DNA from: Erinaceus europaeus
Taxonomy: Eukaryota > Chordata > Mammalia > Eulipotyphla > Erinaceidae
NCBI RefSeq assembly: GCF_950295315.1
Contig: NC_080177.1
Location: 83,687,094 to 83,751,093, forward strand
Reading direction: 5' to 3'
Length of the DNA: 64,000 nucleotides
A model generated the notes under the pieces. The model searched no databases. It had not been told where the DNA came from and saw only the letters and a program-made list of their open reading frames with translations. A program made the position numbers and the translations under genes. Of this stretch, positions 11,131 to 20,741 are shown one piece after another; positions within the stretch are counted from its first letter, which is position 1, and each line of letters starts with the position of its first letter.

Positions 11131-11283
11131 GTGGTCCGGGAGGTGGTGCAGTGGATAAAGCACTGGACTCTCAAGAATGAGGTCCTGAGTTCAATTCCTG
11201 GCAGCACATGTACCAGAGTGATGTCTGGTTCTTTCTCTCTCTCCTCCTTTCTCATGAATAAATAAAATATTTAAAAATTAAAA
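11131..11283 (+). mobile_element. S3 SINE inserted in S4
   Basis: Complete S3 with a GGTGGTGCAGTGGATAAAGC head, GAGTTCAATTCC B box and an AATAAATAAAAT tail. The perfect 12-bp TSD aaagaaactttc lies at 11119-11130 and 11284-11295, inside the host SINE. Confidence 0.95.
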
Positions 11284-11405
11284 AAAGAAACTTTCAAACC
11301 TGAAGCTCCAAGGTTCCAGATTCAATTCCCAGCACCACCATAAGCCAGAACTAAGCAGGGCTCTGGTCTCTCACTTTTTCTCTCCCTCTCTCTTTTTATT
11401 TTTTG

Positions 11406-11621
11406 AACATTTTTATTATCTTTATTTATTTGATAGAGATGCCAGAAATCAAGTGGGAAGGTGTGATAGAGAGGGAGAGAGACAGAGAGACACCTGCAGA
11501 CCTGCTTCACCACCTACAATGCTTTCCTTCCCCCTGCAAGTGGGAGCCGGGGGCTCGAACTCACATCCTTGCACATTGTCACAAGTGCACTCAACCAGGT
11601 GCGCCACCATCCAGCCTCTGG
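11406..11621 (-). mobile_element. S2 SINE inserted in S4 tail
   Basis: Minus-strand S2 with a TTTATTATCTTTATTTATTTGATAG tail at the left, a CTGCTTCACCACC core and CAACCAGGTGCGCCACC head at the right. It interrupts the pyrimidine tail of the S4 copy. Confidence 0.88.
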
Positions 11622-11709
11622 CTCTGTCTCTTTCTCTCTCCTTCTGTGTGTGTGTGTGTGTGTGTGTGTGTCGTTCTCATTTAAATAAATCAATATATTT
11701 TTTTTAAAG

Positions 11710-12530
11710 AGACAAAGTATACCATTCTTGTCAAGCTAAGGAACTTTCCAACAGGAAGACAATACGTGATGAGGGGAAGTGAAAATAAGGGGCCAAGGTA
11801 GAGATTTCCATGTGATTATATATCTGAAGGTAAGATTCACTTTTGTTCTGAAAACTGAAGGAACTGTTCTTAGTTTAAATTCTTCTGACTCTTAAAAAAA
11901 AAAAAGGAAATTCCTTGGATGCCTAAAAGAACAGGCAGTGAAACATATCACACAGGGGGCTTCTTGCTGAATTCATTCCCAAAAGTATCTTACCTTCATT
12001 CCTCTTATGAAAAGATGTTCACGGAAGGCATACACAGAGCACACCACATCCTGTTCATCTCCTGTTTGTCTCATCCAGAGGTGTTTCTGTGGAAGGTTAT
12101 CCTCACCCCCTACAGAGAACCCAGTGCCATTTGCTCAGACCGGGTGGCAGATGAATGTTCCAGAAGCTATGCCGATACCTACAAAATGTGACTTTGTCCC
12201 CCTCCCCCATCTTTGTAGCTGATAATTTAGCTCTAGGCAACCAAAGCATATTCCACTTTGAGGGTGATGTACCCAAAGCAGATGCTTGTAGCTTAAAGTT
12301 GTGTTGTTGTGTGCATGGTTAGCACTTTTTTACAAGTTTGTGTTTTGTTTTGTTTTTCTTTCTGTATGGATCCAATTATGTTATTGGAGTTGAAGTTTCT
12401 GAGGTCGTATTTTTGATTATCAGTGTTGAGCATTTAGAAATATACTACATTCTACTCAACCGTATTGTATGTGTACTTAGGGATGTGATGTCTAGGACCA
12501 CCTTTTGTTAACTGACCTAGAAATTGGTGA
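11710..12530. other. No recognisable feature
   Basis: The overlapping open frames near 11919-12222 show no motif and no splice context. I treat them as chance. Confidence 0.4.
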
Positions 12531-12536
12531 ATTTGG

Positions 12537-12662
12537 TGAGTCGCTCCATGTAGTAGTTACTGCCTTATACGATGTATAAATACCCATCTCCCTCTGCAGG
12601 GTGATTTTATGAGGAGAGGAGCAATGCTGCAGGCGTCTGTCTCTCCTCTCTGCTTCTTTAAT
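12537..12662 (+). mobile_element. Chimeric SINE, copy 1
   Basis: The 3' half is S2-like (CTCTGCAGGGTGATTTTATGAGGAGAGG...GCTGCAGGCGTCTGTC). The 5' half is not a tRNA head but a segment, GCTCCATGTAGTAGTTACT, that recurs at 13028. Confidence 0.55.
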
Positions 12663-12847
12663 GCATAAGATTAAGTATCTAAATTAAAATGAACTCAGTA
12701 ACTGATTATTGTCTTGTTCTCTGTCATTCATGCAATGTTGAGAACAGGCATCACTATACCTGACTGCATCCTTTTGATTCTCACATTCAAAATGCTTCAT
12801 TTAAATTATCCAAAGTCAAATTCTTAATAATTTAAAGAGTGTGAATA

Positions 12848-12965
12848 GGGCACCCAAGAAGAGATTCAGTGGAGAAAGCACTGAAGCATAAATTACCAGG
12901 TTTGACCCCCAGCATTGCCACATGCCGGAGTGACTGCTCTGATCCTCTCTTAATTAATAATCATT
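12848..12965 (+). mobile_element. S3 SINE, old
   Basis: AAGAGATTCAGTGGAGAAAGCACTG, a TTTGACCCCCAGC B-box region and GCCACATGCCGGAGTGAC follow the S3 order with many substitutions. Confidence 0.65.
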
Positions 12966-13021
12966 TTACAATCTTGGACAAAAATTGGAAATATTAATAC
13001 AAACAGAATTGCATTTAAATC

Positions 13022-13195
13022 TTGGTCAGTTGCTCCATGTAATAGTTACTTCCTTCTATGATGCAGGAAAATGCCCATTTCCATGTGCAAGGGGACTTTA
13101 TGAGGGTGGAGCAATGCTGCAGGTGCCTGTCCTCCTCTCTGCTTCTCCCTCAACCCCCCCCCCCACCTGTGTGTGTGTCTCATTCTCTGTCAAAA
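13022..13195 (+). mobile_element. Chimeric SINE, copy 2
   Basis: Same architecture as 12537-12662: GCTCCATGTAATAGTTACT, GATGCAGG, then an S2-like 3' half (GCAAGGGGACTTTATGAGGGTGG...CTGCAGGTGCCTGTC) and a C run. Confidence 0.55.
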
Positions 13196-13514
13196 GAAAG
13201 AGAGAACAAAAGAAGGAAAGATTGATTTTTGATATGGAGAAAATATGAAATACAAAATAACTGCTCAGTATACAATGAGGAACAGAGATAATAAAACTAT
13301 AATGAATACAGCTTGAAAACTATAAGAATGGGGAATACGTTAAAGACCTTCTTTTCTGACATCCCAGTTTTTCAGATGTTTAAAGAATTTCTTCTGCAGA
13401 GTGAAAAGCTATCACTAATTCCTCAGGAGAAATCTCCCTGTCATTGTTGTACCCTGAGTGATTGTTTGATCCCTAGGCCTTCATCATCTGTTTACACTGG
13501 ACACTCAGGGAGTA

Positions 13515-14937
13515 TATTAAAAAGATGGTTGATCATGACCAAGTGGGGTTTATCCACGGGATCCAAAGCTGGTTTAATATATGTAAATCAATCAATGTGA
13601 TCCACCACATCAACAAAAGCAATACCAAAAAAATCACATGCTCATATCAATAGATGCAGAGAAAGCCTTTGACAAAATACAACATCCCTTTATGATCAAA
13701 ACACTACAAAAAAATGGGAATAGATGGAAAATTCCTGAAGAGAGTGGAGTCTATATATAGCAAACCTACAGCCAACATCATAATCAATGGTGAAAAGCTG
13801 GAAGCATTTTCCCTCAGATCAGGTACTAGACAGGGCTGCCCACTATCACCATTACTATTCAACATAGTGTTGGAAGTTCCTGCCATAGCAATCAGGCAGG
13901 AGCAAGGAATTAAAGGGATACAGATTGGAAGAGAAGAAGTCAAACTCTCCCTACTTGCAGATGACATGATGGTATACATAGAAAAACCTAAGGAATCCAG
14001 CAAGAAGCTTTTGGAAATCATCAGGCAATACAGTAAGGTGTCAGGCTACAAAATTAGCATTCAAAAGTCAGTGGCATTCCTCTTTGCAAACACTACGTTA
14101 GAAGACGTTGAAATCCAGAAATCAATTCTTTTTACTATAGCAACAAAAATAATAAAATATCTAGGAATAAACCTAACCAAAGAAGTGAAAAACTTGTATA
14201 CTGAAAAATATGAGCCACTATTCAAGGAAATTAAAAAATACATAAAGAAGTGGAAATATTTTCCATGTTCATGGGTTGGAAGAATTAACATAATCAAAAT
14301 GAATATACTACCCAGAGCCATCTACAAATTTAATGCTATCCCTATGAAGATCTCAGCCACATTTTTAGGAGAATAGAACAAATGCTACAAATGTTTATCT
14401 AGAACCAGGAAAGACCTAGAACTGCCAAAATAGTATTGAGAAGAAAGAACAGAACTGTAGGTATCACATTCCCAGATCTCAAATTGTATTATAGGGCCAT
14501 TGTCATAAAAAATGCTTGGTACTGGAACATGAATAGACACACTGACCAGTGGAATAGAAATACTACTCAGCTATAAAAAATGGTGACTTCACCGTTTTCA
14601 GCTGATCTTGGATGGACCTTGAAAAATTCATGTTAAGTGAAATAAGTCAGAAGCAGAAGGATGAATATGGGATGATCTCACTCTCAGGCCGAAGTTGAAA
14701 ACCAAGATCAGAAGAGAAAACACAAGTAGAACCTGAACTGGAGTTGGCATTTTGCACCAAATTAAAAGACTCTGGGGTAGGTGGGTGGGGGAATACAGGT
14801 CCAAGAAGGATGACAGAGGACCTAGTGGGGGTTGTATTGTTATATGGAAAACTGAGAAATGTTATGCATGTACAAACTATTGTATTTATTATTGAATGTA
14901 AAACATTAATTCCCCAACAAAGAAATTTAAGGAAAAA
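13515..14937 (+). mobile_element. L1 (LINE-1), 5'-truncated and internally deleted
   Basis: It starts within the ORF2 reverse transcriptase at about the ATTAAAAAGATGGTTGATCATG segment. It runs through the RT core, then jumps at about 14555-14562 from ORF2 sequence (GACCAGTGGAATAGAA) straight to the 3' UTR (ATACTACTCAGCTATAAAAA). The 3' end is complete, with AACATTAATTCCCCAACAAAG and an A-rich tail. The C-terminal half of ORF2 is missing, so this copy is dead. An S1 SINE sits directly on its tail. Confidence 0.95.
13714..14376 (+). pseudogene. L1 ORF2 reverse transcriptase remnant
   Basis: This is a 220-codon open stretch of L1 ORF2p, the endonuclease/reverse transcriptase that drives target-primed reverse transcription. 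RT blocks visible are [14 protein letters not shown] (residues about 37-50) and the catalytic block LADDMMVY (81-88), where L1 normally has FADD. Thus the two aspartates survive but the preceding Phe is Leu. [10 protein letters not shown] (about 145-154) follows. Just upstream, a run of seven A's (about 13707-13713) breaks the frame and an in-frame TAG falls near 13651. The frame ends at a TAG after residue 220, before the thumb and Cys-rich end. Neither the ATG nor the stop is native to the family. Confidence 0.92.
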
Positions 14938-14938
14938 A

Positions 14939-15235
14939 AGGAGTCAGACGGTAGCGCAGCAGGTTAAGTGCATGTGGCGTGAAGCACAAGGACCGGCATA
15001 AGGATCCTGGTTCGAGCCCCGGTTCCCCACCTGCAGGGGAGTCACTTCCCAGACGGTGAAGCAGGTCTGCAGATGTCTGTCTTTCTCTCCCCCTCTCTGT
15101 CTTCCCCTCCTCTCTCCATTTCTCTCTGTCCTACCCACAACGACAACATCAATAACAACAATAACAACTACAACAATAGTAAAAAGACAACAAGGGCAAC
15201 AAAAGGGAAAATAAATAAATAATTTTTAAAAATTT
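14939..15235 (+). mobile_element. S1 SINE on the L1 tail
   Basis: Full S1 from GGAGTCAGACGGTAGCGCAGC to GGGCAACAAAAGGG and an A-rich end. It was placed in or next to the L1 poly(A). Confidence 0.92.
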
Positions 15236-15239
15236 TAAA

Positions 15240-16035
15240 AATGGAAATTAAAAAAATGAAACTCTTACTTTAGTGAATATTTACCTAATATATTGTAATT
15301 GATTTAAAGATATTAATAAGATGGATGTATCTGTCATTCTCTTGGTTTAAGCATTGCCTTGTGTCTGATCTATAATTTGTCCTCATTAGTAAATTAATTT
15401 CTTCACTTTCCTTTCACTATTTTGGATTAAGAAGTTCCTTTTCACCTCTCCATGTAGATTCTTCAAGTTCTATTTCCTTTCTTACAATCTAAGTGGAACT
15501 GAAGCCGTGTTCTGGGTTTGCCTGCTCTACAAATCCTTGTCAGATACAGTCAGAAGTTATTATGCTGTAATACACAGTACCACTCTACTCCAATTTGCTT
15601 TCTTATACATAAGTGCACATTAAGTACACTGTTTACCTTTAAATTTACTGCCAGGCTGAAGTTGCTAACTACTTCTCTACTGAAAATCATAGGCTAATAT
15701 TCCTAGCTTCTCGTAATAAAAAGCAAAACCACTATAGGTTAGTACTAACATAACAAAAACAAATGACACCAATTGTCTAAATGTGTTTAGTATTGGAGGA
15801 AATTTTTTTCTAAAATGATGTTTATTATGTACAGTGAAAAACAGCTCTGAATCTCTGTGGTTTAAACAAAGATTTATTTGTTATGTGGGTTACTAGTTCA
15901 CTCTAGTTCATGAAAAGGATTCCCTCCATCAGACATCAAAGCGGAAGGACAGTACTGTCTTGTCATAGACTACAATTAGTGACAAAGAATGGGAAGGAGT
16001 CTTGCAAAGTACGCAGTGCTTTAATAGACCTAAGC
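15240..16035. other. No recognisable feature
   Basis: AT-rich single-copy-like sequence. Confidence 0.45.
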
Positions 16036-16039
16036 TGAG

Positions 16040-16312
16040 AACTAGGAGTGAGACCCAGATCTTTGCACAGGTCCTTGTGCTTTGTACTGTGTGCGCTTAA
16101 CTGGGTTCACCACTGTCTGGCCCCTGCAAAGGCATTTGAAATGCAATGAAATGCAATGCATGCCCTCTCGCTCTCGCGCATCAGCAGCAGAGGCGTGCCT
16201 CCACGAAGGAAGAAGGCAGCTCCTTCCATAATGCATGTCTATTTGCTTGATACCCCACAGTGTCACTAGACTAGGAAAAAAGTAGATCTGCTGGTCCAGT
16301 TAGCAAGACTCT
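16040..16312 (-). mobile_element. Composite SINE with 5' module, copy 1
   Basis: Reading the minus strand, an ~150-bp module (from about 16312 down to 16180, including GGAGCTGCCTTCTTCC) is followed by a short GCATT-rich spacer and an S2-like head, GGTGAACCCAGTTAAGCGC. It then ends abruptly at 16040. The same arrangement recurs at 30590-31018. Confidence 0.65.
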
Positions 16313-17165
16313 CTTTTTTATTTTATTTAATTTATTTTTTAATTTTTATTGGTAACAAATGAAACACTGAAGTATGTGACTCCAAGGAGTTTATATACTT
16401 TCTTTCTCGGTATCACTGGTGCTCTTTTTATCAATGTCATTCTCTAACTGTGGAGGAAAACAGTGTGAAAGACAGAATACATCGATTGATGTATAAAGTC
16501 TGAGTAAAGTTGTTTTTTTTTTTTTTGGCCTCTAAGCTGCATTATCTAATTTAGACATGATACTCCATGTCATCTATTCATATTTTATATTGACTCAGTA
16601 CTCAGAGGAAGGATACCAATTTTAGCCTCTCAGAATGACCAAATGTAGCACTAAATAAATGTGAATGTATCATGAAGCCAAGGGAATAAAGAACACGAAG
16701 GACTAAAACACCATTTGTGGTATAATGATGGGTTTTCATAGCCCAGAATTTGGTTTCAAAGGCTACATGTCTTAGGAATAGGGACTATTATCTAGTGGGA
16801 AATCAAGCCTTGATCTGACTATACTCCTGATATGTTCTGGCCTTTTCTCACATTGAAGATGAGAGACTGAGACAGGTAGTCATTTAATCGCAATTACAGT
16901 TCACAACAAAATTGGTAGAGCTTCTGGCTACTGGTCCTAAAGGAAGTTCTGATTGAAAAGACTGTAGTTTATTTCCACCAGGTTTGCGGTTTATTTGCAG
17001 TGGGCATATAAATTCTTTGCCGATCACAGAGCTCTGGAACATGATTCTTTATACCCCATGCCAAGGATCACCCTATTGCTCTTTGTCAAGCCACCCAAAT
17101 GTCAGTGTCTTAAGACAGCCGCTGCTTAGGATTGCTCAAGGACTTACAGACTGGCGTGAAGAAAA
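16313..17165. other. No recognisable feature
   Basis: Unassigned AT-rich sequence; a T run at 16509-16525 may be the remnant of an old minus-strand tail. Confidence 0.4.
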
Positions 17166-17189
17166 CTGAGGAGCCGCCCTGTTCTCTGT

Positions 17190-17435
17190 AGTTCTTCTTC
17201 TTCTAGCGTTTGCCCTTCTTCCATAGCCAGTCAACAGCGTCAGGTTGAGCCTGATATCTGCTTGTTGCTGGCTTTGAAAGTGACTGGGATCCGTGTGGAT
17301 TCAGTCGGCTAGGAAGGATCGTCAGTTTCCCCAATGAATGGGTGCTCACGGGATGCACCACGAGAAGGTCGATCCAATGCATCTCTGTAGTATGACCATA
17401 GTACGTGCGACTGATAGAGAATGTGTTCATCTACC
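17190..17435 (-). mobile_element. SINE-like element with a Jockey/CR1-like LINE 3' tail
   Basis: On the minus strand the last ~65 bp, from ATCAGGCTCAACCTGACGC to CGCTAGAAGAAGAAG, match the 3' ends of the LINE copies at 34.0 and 42.0 kb almost base for base. This includes the terminal codons (PDAVDWL.KKGKR, stop) and the AAG-repeat tail. The ~180 bp upstream is unrelated to the visible LINE sequence. It holds GATCGACCT, a partial match to the Pol III B box. It could be a tRNA-type SINE that borrows the LINE tail, or an internal-deletion derivative of the LINE. The 5' boundary near 17435 is uncertain. Confidence 0.7.
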
Positions 17436-17507
17436 CTGAATTCTCTCACATAATTGGAGATAGTTTACGTGCCCACTGATCTGGTGGCGTTTCTCTTAGA
17501 TGTAGCT

Positions 17508-17577
17508 CACCTTCCTTCCTTCTTTCCTTCCTTCCTTCCTTTCTCCCTTCTTTCTTTTCCTTCCTTTCTTTACTTTC
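17508..17577. repeat. (CTTC)n/(CTTT)n pyrimidine repeat
   Basis: Imperfect tetranucleotide run. Confidence 0.9.
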
Positions 17578-17623
17578 CTCTTCTTGCAACTTAGGTAGTC
17601 AGTCACTGGATGCCCGTTTGATG

Positions 17624-17862
17624 AATCCACCACACCTAGAGGTCAGGGTTTTTTTTGTCTTTTATTGGATAGGACTGAGATAAATTGGAAGGAAAGTGAG
17701 AGACAAAGAAGCCGGGAGACAGAGAGACGCCTGCAGCAGTGCTTCCCAGCTAGTGAAGCTCCCCCACTGCAGCCCCAGGCAGCCACTGACTGGAGGCTTG
17801 AACCTGAGTCCTTGTGCAAGATAGCGTAAGTACTCCATTGGGTGTGCCACCATCCAGCCCCC
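17624..17862 (-). mobile_element. S2 SINE with 3' module
   Basis: GAATCCACCACACCTAGAGG at the left and GGGTGTGCCACCATCCAGCCCC at the right. The core CTGCAGCAGTGCTTCCCAGC is partly rearranged. Confidence 0.82.
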
Positions 17863-18249
17863 TTTGCTTTCTTGTGTTCTTTCATTCTTTCTGTTTGGGA
17901 GAGGGTGAGAGAGGGAGAGAGAAAGATATCAACAAGAGGAGACATTAAGAAGAAGAAGGGGGAGGATGGGATGAGACACAGTCTTTTGGTGGGGGATTGG
18001 TGTTTATGAATACTACTATTAACTTGTACTCATATAAATCACTATTTAGTTAATATGAGAAGGGAAAAAGTTGATTGAATATTTCAAACTTTTTAATAAG
18101 ACACAGCTATAGCCAAATAATGTCAAAGGGCATAAATTATGGTGATGGTGTGTATGATACAGCAAATCCTAACAAAGGGATTTTCAAAGTTAACCCAATT
18201 GCCAAATAATTTGATTACAGTAATAACTGTCTATTGCCTTCTTATACCC

Positions 18250-18592
18250 TAAGACAACAGGAACCTCCTGCTTCCTCTATAGAGCCTATATTTGCCCCAG
18301 TCCTGGAACCTCTAGGGTGGGGCACACTTTCCTGCATGCTTCTCTCAATTCATACCAAACGTTACTGCATCTGCTGATCCCAACCTAATCAAGGCAACGA
18401 GTGCCACCTTCACTTCAGACTGTGTCCAGAGACGTTAGGCATGGAATGTCAACCTTTCAGCCTCATTATTAGGGTGAGACCTGTCCTTTCATGGGATTCT
18501 CTAATTCCATTTCAGGAGGTTCACCTCCTAACAAAGTCCCAAAACCTAGATATAGACCAGGTCCCATGAGATAGAGCCTATGTTCAGATGTA
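18250..18592 (-). mobile_element. Family A fragment A2 (5' part)
   Basis: It is the reverse complement of about 27480-27830 in copy A6: CCAGTCCTGGAACCT, AGGTGGTTCAC-like sequence and GACCAGGTCCCATGAGATAG. It has no 3' end, so it was cut later or represents a deletion. Confidence 0.85.
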
Positions 18593-18599
18593 TTCAAAA

Positions 18600-18624
18600 A
18601 TTAGGGGAAAATATATACCTGAAA

Positions 18625-18675
<51 letters not shown>

Positions 18676-18762
18676 CGCTTACAGCACTGCTCCACTTGAG
18701 GCTTGAACCTTGTGCGTGGTGATGTGTGAGTTCTACCAGGCTCTCCACCACCTGACCCCAGG
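18600..18762 (-). mobile_element. S2 SINE with expanded (GA)n
   Basis: (GA)n at about 18630-18670, then CAGCACTGCTCCACTTGAGGC and CCACCACCTGACCCC (head) on the minus strand. Confidence 0.7.
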
Positions 18763-18764
18763 CC

Positions 18765-19270
18765 CATTTCCTTCACCTCTCATGCAGGTGACATGGGTCT
18801 CATGAAAGATGCAGAGATTCAAGTTAGCAAGAAGTTGCTCTCTTCAGGCCAGTACACATGAGTAACACACCGCTGATCCTACCACATGCTACTAGGCCAA
18901 ATAAATCGTAAGGCAAATACAAGTTCAAAAATATATAATCTAACACATTAGCAAGAAAAACTACAACATCCAACAAAGTATGTGGCTCTAGCTACAGAGA
19001 GAAGAACTTCATCATTTGCAATATATCTACACTTTAAATTCAAATACACTGTAACTTTGCCTCTATCACGTAAGATCAAGTAATAACAAAAAGAAAACTA
19101 GATGTTTTGACTTCATAGATTCATATCATTTGTAGCTACCTTCTAGACACTCTCACAGTTTCATTAGCCTCTGGAAAATTGTTGTTGTTGTTGTAGAGAC
19201 CTGACCACAGCAATACACATATCAAAATGGAGTAACCATTTTTGTCAGCAAATTGAAAAGCAGATTTGGT
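18765..19270. other. No recognisable feature
   Basis: Single-copy-like; contains a short (TTG)n at about 19180-19195. Confidence 0.45.
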
Positions 19271-19274
19271 TTTT

Positions 19275-19560
19275 AACTCAAGTTTTTTTTAATTGCAACT
19301 TTTTTTTATAATTGGTGTGGAGTTTAATGGTTTACGGTACAGTCTGAGATACATAATCACAACCCCTCATCTCTCCTTGAAAAGACTCTGGGAGAAATGT
19401 ACTTCCCACCCTAGCGCTTCTTCCTCCATTGAACAGGGGGACTCCAGGGGGCCTCACCTTGGCCCTTCTCCTCCTTGCCCAGAGTCTTTTGCTTTGGTGC
19501 AACATACCAGTCTAAATTCTTTGCCACAGTTTTTCCCTGACTGTCCTTTTATCTGAAGTT
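19275..19560 (-). mobile_element. L1 3' UTR, antisense, diverged
   Basis: TTTAATGGTTTACGGTACAG and CAGAGTCTTTTGCTTTGGTGC match the reverse complement of the L1 3' UTR type seen at about 14745-14900, interrupted by substitutions. Confidence 0.65.
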
Positions 19561-19871
19561 CCACTTATTTTTATAAGCCAGAGAGAGAGACCAGCGTATT
19601 GCGTGACTCTGTCCAGAGGAAATCTAGATAGAAAGGACTGACTGATTTCAGCTGGAAAAAAAAGCTTGGTTTTGCTGACTGTTTATTTCTAAATGACCCA
19701 TAAAAGACCACATTACTTTTCTTCTGTCTGTTTTTTTTTTCTTCTATATATATGTGGAAAAAATAGATATGATCTCATTTGGCTTAAAATGTGGAAAACA
19801 TTCCCACCCCAACATTCTCTGATTGCAATCTGCTTATATTTCACACTACTTCATTAAAATTCACCAAACTC

Positions 19872-20729
19872 CCTTCGGAGGATCCTCCGGAGGGAGGTTG
19901 GCTAACATATTCTATCTACCACCTGAGGAAGATGGGTCCTGAAATTGGGGCAGCTTGGAATGTTCCTAGTCATGACCACAGAATGTGATCTCAGATCTAC
20001 AGGGATGCAGAGGTCACATAAGCTCCAAAGCTGAATATGGGCCACGGATCAATTCAATGGGGTTTATAGTCAATAATATTTATACACTATTCCCATATTT
20101 GGGAGCTACTCTCTTCCTTGATCCAGGTTTCTAGCCCTTTTTCCAGCCATGACAACATCTCCCCAGACAGTAACTTGGGTCCACCTGCATATCAGATGTC
20201 AGGCTCAGGAAAAAACTAGTAAAGTTATGAGCCCTTTAGAATATACCTAAAATAGACCTACTAGCTATTTCCAAAACGGAGACCCCAAATCTTCACCTGC
20301 AATATCCCAGGCTTTAGGTTCATGATTAGTCAACAATTTCAATGGCTTTGTATGTTAACTCTTTTTTCAGCCACCAGGTTCTAAATGCTACCATGATGCC
20401 AAACAGACTTCCCTGGACAGACGACCCCACCAATGTGTCCTGGAGCTCCGATTCCCCAGAGTCCTGCCCCACTAGGGAAAGAGGAGTATGGATCCACCTG
20501 TCAACACCCATGTTCAGTGGGGAAGCAATTACAGAAGCCAGACCTTCCACCTTCTGCATCCCACAGTGACCCTGGGTCCATACTCCCAGAGGGATAAAGA
20601 ATAGGAAAGCTGTCAGGGGAGGGGATGGGATATGGAGTTCTGGTGGTGGGAATTGTGTGGAGTTGTACCCCTCTTAACTTATGGTCTTGTCAGTGTTTCC
20701 TTTTTATTAATAAAATTACAGAAAAAAAC
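19872..20729 (+). mobile_element. Family A copy A3, 5'-truncated, with TSD
   Basis: 858 bp, flanked by the 12-bp TSD ttcaccaaactc (19860-19871, 20730-20741). It ends TTTCCTTTTTATTAATAAAATTACAG plus A's. The first ~9 bp form a small inverted copy of the adjacent element sequence (see finding). Confidence 0.92.
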
Positions 20730-20741
20730 TTCACCAAACTC

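Larger units (their letters stand above)
11088..11705 (+). mobile_element. S4 SINE split by two later SINEs
   Basis: The head lies at 11088-11130 (GAGACAGTATAATGGTTATG) and the body at 11296-11400 (CCTGAAGCTCCAAGGTTCC...GGGCTCTGG). The tail resumes at 11622-11705 with CTCTGGCTCTGTCTC and a (GT)n run. The gaps are the two insertions listed next. Confidence 0.85.

Noticed and set aside
20326..20569. Recurrent open frames of 60-90 codons in family A (also at 25.5, 28.5, 49.6, 52.0 and 61.8 kb)
   Set aside because: They are present in both strands over the same segment, vary in length between copies and lack any recognisable domain. They are more likely an open stretch of non-coding repeat.
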